Under the pieces are notes generated by a model. The model saw nothing but the letters and a program-made list of their open reading frames with translations. It made no database searches and had not been told where the DNA came from. Shown here one piece after another: positions 55,823 to 64,000 of a stretch of 64,000 nucleotides of DNA. The stretch comes from Yponomeuta sedellus. Its lineage: Eukaryota > Arthropoda > Insecta > Lepidoptera > Yponomeutidae. The stretch is taken from positions 2,598,316 through 2,662,315 of the forward strand of contig OW203729.1 in assembly GCA_934045075.1 (NCBI GenBank), read 5' to 3'. Position 1 is the stretch's first letter. Each line of letters begins with the position of its first letter. The position numbers were made by a program, and so were the translations under genes.

Positions 55823-56073
55823 TACAGTCTATTTAATCTTACTTGTCCAATTTAGTCAACAAGATTCTACCCTTAAACTGTGACTTTTTAGTTCAAAACT
55901 GCCATATTTCCATAAATGAAGTAACCTGGAACACTCTTTTAGATAAGACTCTGCCAAATTTATAAACATAGTTCATGAATTTGCAAGAAAATTTCTAGTT
56001 TATGCATCTAATCTCAATTATAAGGTTAGAATATTGTTTACTAAATTAGACAAGTAAGAATAAATAGACTGTA
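55823..56073. mobile_element. M1 MITE, copy 5
   Basis: Complete copy, TA borders, 68 bp from the donor of BLTP2 exon D. Confidence 0.9.
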
Positions 56074-56140
56074 TGGACGTATTTAAAATAATAACTACAC
56101 AAAACTCAAAGTTTGTTGTTGAAAGATCCAAAAACCTTAC

Positions 56141-56376
56141 CTTCATCTTTTCCACGTCGTCCTTATCCTTTTTGTCCCTCTTGACGTAGAAGTTGGAATT
56201 GGAGTCCTTGCCTTTCTTCTTCACCTTCTTGGAGCCTGTGGAGACGAGGCTCGAGGTCGAAGCGCCAGCCTTGAGGGTCCCCTCGTCATCTTCGCCCTCT
56301 AGAGCCTCTATGGTCTCAGGATCCCTCTCAGGGAAGCAGAACTTGAGCATCGTGTTGAAGAACTTCTTGGTAAGGC
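56141..56376 (-). CDS. hob: BLTP2/hobbit coding exon D
   Basis: After a clear acceptor (CTGTCCACACAG) two bases complete the Gly codon from exon C. The exon then reads LTKKFFNTMLKFCFPERD, an acidic stretch (ETIEALEGEDDEG), a Ser/Thr-rich linker and a strongly basic Lys run, and finishes KDKDDVEKMK at AAG|GTAAGG. This order (an F/M-rich amphipathic helix, an acidic then basic low-complexity linker, and DDVEKMKERA) is the family's C-terminal arrangement. The exon is 236 nt. Its donor lies 68 bp from a family-M1 MITE (55823-56073). Confidence 0.9.
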
Positions 56377-56784
56377 CTGTGTGGACAGTGTGTTAACAGA
56401 GTAGAACGTATGATGATGTAGGCTTAGAGTAGTAACACAAATTGTGAAGGAAAACATGATAAGGAAACTATGATTTTCTGAGGTGTACCACAGATGCTAT
56501 TCATACATATATGCTTAAAACTGCAAATTCGTGCGTTTAATGCTCGATAACTCAAACATAAACCGTACGAAGTGAGACAAATATAATAGAGAGATATGCA
56601 GAGCCGACTGACAATCTTCTCTAGTCGGAGAGGAAACATAAGAAGAAAAAAACAAAGTATAAAAAATGCTTTTATTAATTCATTACCACGCGTGCCCACC
56701 GCGGATTGGCAATTTCAAGAGTTGCAAGAGTGTATTTGAACACCTCAGAAACCTCAGGTTTCCTCGCGATATTTACATTCACAT

Positions 56785-56915
56785 TTAGATAGATAGATAG
56801 AATTTTCTTTATTGTACACAGAAATTACAGTAATAGAAATTATGTAAAAAAAAAATATAGCGCAAATGGCGGCATTATTACTAAAAGCTATTTCTTCCAG
56901 GCATTTAGCGGGTGG
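56785..56915 (-). mobile_element. L1t LINE 3'-end fragment
   Basis: GATAGATAGATAGAATTTTC... and 'GCAAATGGCGGCATTATTAC'. Confidence 0.6.
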
Positions 56916-56949
56916 TATTGCTACTACAACTTCACAAATGTATACATAA

Positions 56950-57516
56950 TTACACTATTTTTAATGCACTAACCCGTGCTAAGGAACAAATTTAAAAACC
57001 TATTTAGAGGCTAAAAAATTCACCCATGTCGGGATTCGAACCCGCAACCTCTGGCTATCCGTACCAGCGCTCTACCAATTGAGCCAATGGGCGACTCACG
57101 ACATAAGTGAAATTTCGAACCTCTTTACAATATTCTCTGTATTACGTACAGGCAGCGACATCTGACTTAAGCAAATTGCATTACTTACAGCCCCGACTAC
57201 CTACTTTGCAGTTAGGTTTAACATCGGAATGATATCACTGTACCCACATGATTACACTATTTTTATTTTTAATGCACTAACCCGTGCTAAGGAACAAATT
57301 TAAAAACATATTTAGAGGCTAAAAATTTCACCCATGCCGGGATTCGAACCCGCAACCTCTACGTAATACAGAGAATATTGTAAAGAAGTTCGAAATTTCA
57401 CTGATGTCGTGAGTCGCCCATTGGCTCAATTGGTAAAGCACTGGTACGGATAGCCAGAGGTTGCGGGTTCGAATCCCGGCATGGGTGAAATTTTTAGCCT
57501 GTAAATAGGTTTTTAA
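56950..57516 (-). mobile_element. T1 compound element (dimer plus inverted arm)
   Basis: 567 bp between 14-bp duplications AAATGTATACATAA (56936-56949, 57517-57530). Order: a full minus monomer (56950-57245), a second partial minus monomer (57246-57360) and a plus arm (57361-57516) ending at the common GGTTTTT boundary. Lies in the BLTP2 intron between exons C and D. Confidence 0.85.
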
Positions 57517-57689
57517 AAATGTATACATAACTTAGAAAACATACAGTCTGTTAGCTTTTAGAATATAACCCGGGCTCTAGAGTAGGCTTTGGTTTTTGCC
57601 GAAAGCACACGAATGTAATACTACTTCCTGCTCTGTATAAAACTTTTCTTCACTATTTATGTGAATAGTTATGTTAAGTATTAGTTCAG

Positions 57690-58130
57690 ATATAGTATTT
57701 TCTAAGGTTAACACGAGCAGTAGACATAATTAAAACTGTTTCTATACGGATTTATGCTCGTTTATTAATTTTTTACAATTTTCCGACGTTTCGGCACTTT
57801 TTCAGGTGCCGTGGTCTCGGATGACTGAGGTGACAGGCGTCTTTTAGAAAGCATTAACGGTTAGTTTACTTCCCTCGGAAAAAAAATTACAAAAGTTAAT
57901 TATGAAGTTACGTTCCAAAATATTTTGTTGAATTAATATAATGTCAACAATATCGATTATTAGTAATTGAAGTTAAAATTAAATTTATAAACTAATTACA
58001 TGAACTTAAAAATCCTGATTATTAATTGAAATTAATTTTTTTTTTCGAAACTTTTAAAATTTGGAAAAGTCGGAAATTTTTTAAAATGTAATAAACGAGC
58101 ATAAATCCGTATAAAAACAGTTTTAATTAG
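57690..58130. mobile_element. P1 family element
   Basis: Facing copies of TATACGGATTTATGCTCGTT (near 57736) and its complement (near 58095) ~330 bp apart. 'CCGACGTTTCGGCACTTTTT' and 'CAGGTGCCGTGGTCTCGGAT' lie inside the left arm. Deleted relative at 15130-15265. Confidence 0.6.
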
Positions 58131-58742
58131 TTCCGACATTTCTATTACACGAATATATCCGACTTTATTCGATAGCAGCCGAGGTATATTGTGAAAGCTA
58201 ACAGACTGTATATGTTCGCTTTTGAAATCAAAGCTGAGTCTCTCGCTTCGGTGTCCATTGGCCACTGAGCTACCGCCGCTAATTGGCATTTTATTTTTCT
58301 TGGAGTAAGGTCTTTAATAAAACGAGATCATTATTACAAAGAGAGTATGTGACTCAACAGCAGCCGAGTTTTGATCAAACTGACGAGTATATGCGTAAAA
58401 TGTATTTTCGTTTATCATTGATAATAAAATCCTTGGCATATTAATGCATTGTAAAATAATATTAATGCACGCGTTACGGTTTTACCGAATTCGTAATTCG
58501 TTAAGGAAAATCAAATTAATTTGCAAACTCCAGTGTGATTTCAGAGAACGGAAATTCCAGCGATAAAACTGCTGTCTCACAGAATAGTCTTCCAGAGTGT
58601 TATTGCACATAGTCGAAGCAGACAACAAGGAACTCTTTCAGTTTCACTACATACAACCGTCCGTCCGTATGTCTGACTGTATGTCTGTCCCCAGCTTAGT
58701 ACAGAGACGATAAGTACTAGACAACTGACTTAACTTCTCTTC

Positions 58743-58743
58743 A

Positions 58744-58806
<63 letters not shown>
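58743..58806. repeat. (CA)n microsatellite, ~32 units
   Basis: Uninterrupted dinucleotide run. Confidence 0.99.
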
Positions 58807-58810
<4 letters not shown>

Positions 58811-58974
58811 AACATAAATCAAAACAGGTACCAACCGTAATTACGTCGGTTAGTAAACAACAGCGTTGGTAACCCGAGAACACTCGGAATGGACTCGAAA
58901 GAGAGTCTCTTACAGACCCAGGGTCGACAGTCAGTGCGGGCATGTACCTATGACTTTCAAGGGTCTAGAGAGAG

Positions 58975-60118
<1,144 letters not shown>

Positions 60119-60120
60119 TC

Positions 60121-60434
60121 AAAACCTATTTAGAGGCTGAAAATTTCACCCATGCCAGGATTCGAACCCGCAACCTCTGGCTATCCGTGCCAGCGCTCTA
60201 CCAATTGAGCCAATGGGCGACTCACCGGCATCAGTGAAATTTCGAACCTCTTTACACTATTCTCTGTATTACGTACAGGCAGCGACATCTGGCTTACACA
60301 TCGGTAGAGCGCTGGCACGGATAGCCAGAGGTTGCGGGTTCGAATCCTGGCATGGGTGAAATTTTTAGCCTCTAAATAGGTTTTTAAATTTGTCCTTGGC
60401 ACGGGTTAGTGCATTAAAAATAAAAATAGTATAA
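60121..60434 (+). mobile_element. T1 hairpin element 17 nt from the exon C acceptor
   Basis: Antisense arm first (AAAACCTATTTAGAGGCTGA...), then the sense arm and A/T-rich tail. Target duplication AATTCCATTCAA on both sides (about 60110-60121 and 60433-60444). Antisense to the host gene. Confidence 0.88.
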
Positions 60435-60453
60435 TTCCATTCAATTCAAATTC

Positions 60454-60818
60454 TTTTTTTTTTATCAACCCTTGTATGTCCCCACTGCTGGGGCACGGGT
60501 CTCGTCCTGCCTCGCAGGAAGGTTAGGCCATACTCCACCACGGGGGCCAAGTCCGGGTTGGTGGAGGATTGTAAGACAGTGGCGGGCCTTACTGTCAGAA
60601 GTTATCAAGCCGCCATAAGGCCTCTGACATGGCTTAACGACTGCCATGAACTTAACGACTGAAGCGCTCGTGGCCTAGGCGAACCGAGTGATTGGAATCA
60701 ATCACTTGGTTAAGCAACAACAGGCGCGGTCAGGTGAGCGTCCCGTGACTACCGCTAGTGGCATTTTTCCGAGCGCTTCCGTGCTTCGCAAGGCACGTTA
60801 AGCCGTTGGTGCGGGCTG
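60454..60818 (-). mobile_element. S1 SINE with inverted 5' head in BLTP2 intron
   Basis: Minus tail and body (60466-60658) followed by the plus-strand 5S-like head (60661-60818; GGTTAAGCAACAACAGGCGC). Flanked by TCAATTCAAATTC (60441-60453, 60819-60831). A T-run at the left edge is the tail. Confidence 0.88.
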
Positions 60819-60831
60819 TCAATTCAAATTC

Positions 60832-61484
60832 AATTCAAATCAATTTATTTCAACGTAAAGAATTTACATCCTGTATGTAAACCTAATAAGATTTCATGAT
60901 TGCCATTAACAACCCTAAATGCCAAAGCATTAGTCAAATGTCTCACAATAATAGGGGAAAACATAAGTGCTGCGGCCAGACACACGAACAGCACTCGTTC
61001 ACGAGCATAACGCAGTGCTCAGCCATCATCAGTCTCAACCATTTTGGAGGGAGATAGATGACCCGAACACCACGCTACCATTCGAATGACCTTTAGCAAA
61101 CTTGCAGTTAAGTTTTTGTCAGTTATAGAATGTATCATATAGTTATTAATATGCAATCACGTCGTCTGTCGTCGTCATGTGTCGTCGTCGTCTTTTAAAC
61201 AGCCTATTTAGAGGCTAAAAATTCCACCTACGCCGGTTCACTGATGGCGGTCGTCGCCTATTGGATTTTAATGAAACTTTACAGTAATCTAGCTTATACA
61301 TAAGAATAACACAAAGGCTACAATTAATAAAAATATTGTGTTATATTTTTCAAATGCGACCCAAAAATAGTTATGTGATAATTTTAATAACATACTCGTA
61401 ATGTTAATTCTTTTGTACGCCACGCTAATATAAGCTAGGTACTAGAAATACTAATCCTGCGCAGACGAAGTCGCGGGCAGCATC
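60832..61484. other. Intron sequence, no gene recognised
   Basis: AT-rich intron. A short T1 fragment (CCTATTTAGAGGCTAAAAAT) is at 61203-61230. Confidence 0.5.
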
Positions 61485-61515
61485 TAGTCATATTATAAAG
61501 GCGAAAGTTTGTGAG

Positions 61516-61667
61516 TACAGTGCTACACAAGAAACACTCGCGGATGTACCTGCGCAGATGACCAAATTTTGCATGTGCGGCAAGTTGATCAACCAATCAG
61601 AGTCACTTCTTCCTAGTCTGCGCGAACGTAGATTCCCGAAGGGACTTTTATGATGTGTAGTACTGTA
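61516..61667. mobile_element. Small MITE nested in E1
   Basis: Ends TACAGTGCTACACA and TGTGTAGTACTGTA (one mismatch when paired), TA borders. Confidence 0.75.
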
Positions 61668-61677
61668 CGTATGTTTG

Positions 61678-61779
61678 GTATATACATCTGGCACATAATA
61701 GGAACGAATGGAGAGCTCTGGTGGCGGAAGCCGCCCCATAGTCAAGGCCTTCAGCCATGAGGATACGACGAAGAAGAAG
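61678..61779 (+). mobile_element. RTE-type 3' tail nested in E1
   Basis: Ends GAGGATACGACGAAGAAGAAG; 7-bp duplication ATGTTTG at 61671-61677 and 61780-61786. Confidence 0.65.
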
Positions 61780-62219
61780 ATGTTTGTTATTTCTTCACGT
61801 CCAAACGGCTGCAGCGATTTTAATAAAATTTCGTACGGAGTTAGCTGATACCCTGGATTAATACATAGGCTACGTTTAACTGCGGGAAAATATCTTATAC
61901 CCACAAGGAAACGATAACCCGCGGAGCACAGCTAGTAAATTATAACTAATAACGCGACTGCTATGCATTCACTTCTACGCAAGCGTGACCAGCCTGTTAA
62001 AACGTGTAACCACAGATTAAACAAACTGCCTCTAGGGAGTGCTTAAGAGAAATCGTGTTTTTAGAAAGAAGGAGGTAAGTCTTATTATTATTATTTTAAT
62101 TCTTTACTGCACTAATTACATGAGTAAATGTACAAGGGCGTGCTTAATGCAACAAGCATTCTCATCCAGCAAACCTTCAACCAGAGTCTTTAAAAGTCTT
62201 CAACCAGTGCGTTACCTAC

Positions 62220-62484
62220 GATCGTGTTATCTCAGGGAAATGTTTGGTAGAAACATGTTACTTCAGGGAAAAGTTTGTTATACGCGTGTTCGGAAAAAGT
62301 TCTGGGAAAAGTTGGGGAAGCTATTATCACAGGTAAAGGTGCGTTGATGACATGTTACCTCAGGGAAAGGATCCTCAGGGGGAACGTCATACCCTAGTGA
62401 AAAGTTCTTTGAAAACATGTTACGTCAGGTATATATCGTTGGGAACATGTTTGATCAGGGAAAGGTTCTTTGGAAACATGTTAC
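62220..62484 (-). repeat. Intronic tandem array of exon-B end plus splice donor (~30-bp unit, ~6 copies)
   Basis: On the plus strand ACATGTTACCTCAGGGAAAG, the complement of the exon B end and donor, recurs in degenerate form near 62226, 62254, 62350, 62416 and 62446 before the genuine boundary at 62476-62499. Several copies keep the GGTAAC-like donor core. Confidence 0.82.
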
Positions 62485-62584
62485 CTCAGGGAAAGGTTCG
62501 TTGGGAAGCAGGTTGGTGACCTGCACGTAGCCGAGCTCCAGCTGATGTTCCACCGAGTCGTCGGCGCGAGACGTTTTTGTGTAC
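62485..62584 (-). CDS. hob: BLTP2/hobbit coding exon B
   Basis: This 100-nt exon follows a good acceptor (pyrimidine-rich, TTCTGCAG). Its first G completes the Leu codon of exon A, and the exon then encodes YTKTSRADDSVEHQLELGY and VQVTNLLPNEPFPE. It ends exactly at a codon (GAG|GTAACA donor). The segment matches the well-conserved stretch of the family that precedes the cysteine-containing 'VFCRD' and '[12 protein letters not shown]' blocks, which follow in exon C. The donor and the last ~14 exon bases are the seed of a tandem array that fills the start of the following intron (see 62220-62484). Frame joins on both sides are exact, which supports the exon model. Confidence 0.88.
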
Positions 62585-62625
62585 CTGCAGAAGATAACAG
62601 AAGTTCAATCGAATGATATCATCCC

Positions 62626-62704
62626 TTCTATGTCTCCACAGCTGGTGCACGGGTCTCTTCCTGCCTCGCAGGAAGGTTAGGACATACTCCGGGGGCCAAG
62701 TCGT
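62626..62704 (-). mobile_element. S1 SINE tail fragment in intron A-B
   Basis: TATGTCTCCACAGCTGGTGC...TACTCCGGGGGCCAAGTC. Confidence 0.75.
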
Positions 62705-62788
62705 TGCTGGATAGAAGTTCAAATAAAATAAAATATAAAAAATCAGAGCGAAACCTTTCTGTAGCTTTTCACATAAAATATATGTTAA

Positions 62789-63132
62789 AAAACCTATTTA
62801 GAGGCTAAAAATTCCACCCATGCCGGGATTCGAACCCGCGACTGACCTAATGGGCGACTCACCGGTATCAGTAAAATTTCGAACCTCTTTACAACATTCT
62901 CTGTACTACGTACAGGCAGCGACAGATGGCTGAAGTAATTTGCATCACTTGCAGCCCGATGATCATTCCGATGTAAAACCTAACTGCAAAGTAGGTACTC
63001 GGGGCTGCAAGTTTAAGAGCGCTGGCACGGATAGCCACAAGTCGCGGTTCGAATCCCGGCAGTGGGTGGAATTTTTAAATAGGTTTTTAAAATTGTCCTT
63101 AGCACGGGCTAGTGCATTAAAAATAGAAATAA
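62789..63132 (+). mobile_element. T1 hairpin element ~16 nt from the exon A donor
   Basis: Antisense arm (AAAACCTATTTAGAGGCTAA, GGGATTCGAACCCGCG) then the sense arm with a tRNA-like unit and the tail ATTAAAAATAGAAATAACGT. More diverged than other copies; no clear target duplication. Confidence 0.8.
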
Positions 63133-63148
63133 CGTAAGAGCAACTGAC

Positions 63149-63363
63149 AGGAAGTTGGTGAGCAGCAGGTCTGCGATGCCGAGCTGCCCGTCCGCGTCCG
63201 TGAGCCGCCAGCGCGCGCTCTTGAAGCAGATCTCGTTGAGGCGGTGCGGCGGCGCGTGCGGCGGCGCCGCCCCCCCGCCCCGCGCCGCCTGCTCGCGCCG
63301 CGCGCGCACCAGCGCGTCCAGCTCCTCGCCCAGCGACCACACCGACTCCTTGCACTCGTTCAC
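63149..63363 (-). CDS. hob: BLTP2/hobbit internal coding exon (exon A of this window)
   Basis: This is the most upstream visible exon of a KIAA0100/BLTP2/hobbit orthologue, a bridge-like lipid-transfer protein that spans ER-plasma membrane contacts. Read on the minus strand it opens after a CAG acceptor in phase 0 with VNECKESVWSLGEELDALVR. It runs through an Ala/Gly/Pro-rich insert and ends LTDADGQLGIADLLLTNF plus two bases (CT). The donor is CT|GTCAGT, a weak but legal GT site; the split codon is completed by the first G of the next exon to give Leu (NFL|YTK). The exon is 215 nt and very GC-rich compared with its AT-rich surroundings. The gene is partial: the upstream exons, most of a protein of about 2,000 residues, lie beyond the right edge. 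Family assignment is from remembered similarity of the joined exons to the BLTP2 C-terminal region and is strong. Confidence 0.88.
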
Positions 63364-63379
63364 CTGCGCCCGGGGCCGG

Positions 63380-64000
63380 GAGTTAATGAATCAATAAAAG
63401 AACGAATGAAGAGATGGAAGGAATAAATGAATGAATAGTAAATTAATGAATGTACGAACGAACGAATGATATTATGAGAGAATAATTAAAAGAACAAATG
63501 AAGGGATGGAGGGCTGAAAGGATGAATGAATTAATAATGAATGAATGTACGAACGAATGAATGAATGAATGAATGAATGAATAAATTAATTTATGAAAGA
63601 ATCAATAAGAGAACGAATGAAGGAAGGGAAAAATGAAGAAATGAATGAATAATAAATAAATGAATGTACGAACGAACGAACGAATGAAGGAATAAATTAA
63701 TTTATTAGAGAATCAATAAAAGAACGAGGGAAGGAATGGAGAAATGAAGAAATGAATTAATAATAAATGAATGTACGAACGAATGAATGAATAAATTAAT
63801 TTATTAGAGAATCAATAAAAGAACGAATGTAGGAATGGAAAAATGAAGAAATGAATGAATAATAAATAAATGAATGTACGAACAAACTAACGAATGAAGG
63901 AATAAATTAATTTATTAGAGAATCAATAAAAGAACGAAGGAAGGAATAAAGAAATGAAGAAATGAATTAATAATAAATGAATGTACGAACGAATGAATGA
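63380..64000. repeat. GAAT/GAAC-rich minisatellite with ~105-bp higher-order unit
   Basis: Built from GAAT/GAAC tetramers; the landmark AATGTACGAAC recurs near 63449, 63541, 63662, 63769, 63871 and 63980 (spacing ~92-121 bp). Fills the intron upstream of exon A from ~17 bp beyond its acceptor and runs off the window edge. Confidence 0.92.

Larger units (their letters stand above)
61485..61935 (+). repeat. E1 repeat broken by two nested insertions
   Basis: E1 begins 'CATATTATAAAGGCGAAAGT' (61490) and resumes 'TGTTTGTTATTTCTTCACGT' (61781). Between them lie a small MITE (61516-61667) and an RTE-tail element (61678-61779). Confidence 0.75.

Overview
The window looks like a piece of a lepidopteran (moth or butterfly) nuclear genome. 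It is AT-rich and has spliced genes. It is crowded with short interspersed repeats whose 3' ends and styles are typical of Lepidoptera, together with one complete non-LTR retrotransposon and one complete Ty1/copia retrotransposon. No bacterial or organellar gene and no convincing functional tRNA or rRNA gene is present.

Only two host genes are recognisable, both on the minus strand and arranged head to tail. The right end (63363 down to 52300) carries the last seven coding exons of the orthologue of Drosophila hobbit / human KIAA0100 (BLTP2), a giant bridge-like lipid-transfer protein of ER-plasma membrane contacts. The seven exons keep one frame through six introns (215+100+142+236+197+112+63 nt = 354 codons plus stop). 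They end in a short basic tail, and an AATAAA lies about 150 bp beyond the stop. About 3 kb further on, 49204-49059 is the first coding exon of an integrin alpha subunit: a signal peptide plus the start of the beta-propeller. No other integrin exon is visible in the remaining 49 kb, so that part is probably a giant, repeat-filled first intron.

Layout from left to right. 1-8 kb: SINE copies, a MITE, hairpin tRNA-like retroposons, a 29-bp minisatellite and a second MITE. 9-14.5 kb: intact two-ORF LINE whose ORFs overlap as ATGTTTAATG. 15-20 kb: a 5S-rRNA-headed SINE with a long (AAT)n tail, a nested SINE-in-SINE, and the first of five copies of a TA-flanked MITE. 20.6-25.2 kb: complete copia element with apparently identical LTRs and a 5-bp target duplication. 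26-49 kb: an RTE LINE 3' end, a 12-bp minisatellite, tRNA-related SINEs and many old fragments. 49-53 kb: integrin exon, intergenic spacer and the end of the BLTP2 gene. 53-64 kb: BLTP2 exons and introns.

The most unusual signals are in the BLTP2 introns. Two different introns contain tandem arrays whose unit carries a degenerate copy of the 3' end of the preceding exon plus its splice donor. Hairpin tRNA-like retroposons sit about 15-17 nt from two splice sites. Genome-wide, the hairpin element (family T1) and the 5S-headed SINE (family S1, with two 5'-inverted copies) deserve the most attention. Family letters (S1, T1, C1 and so on) are local labels used only here.
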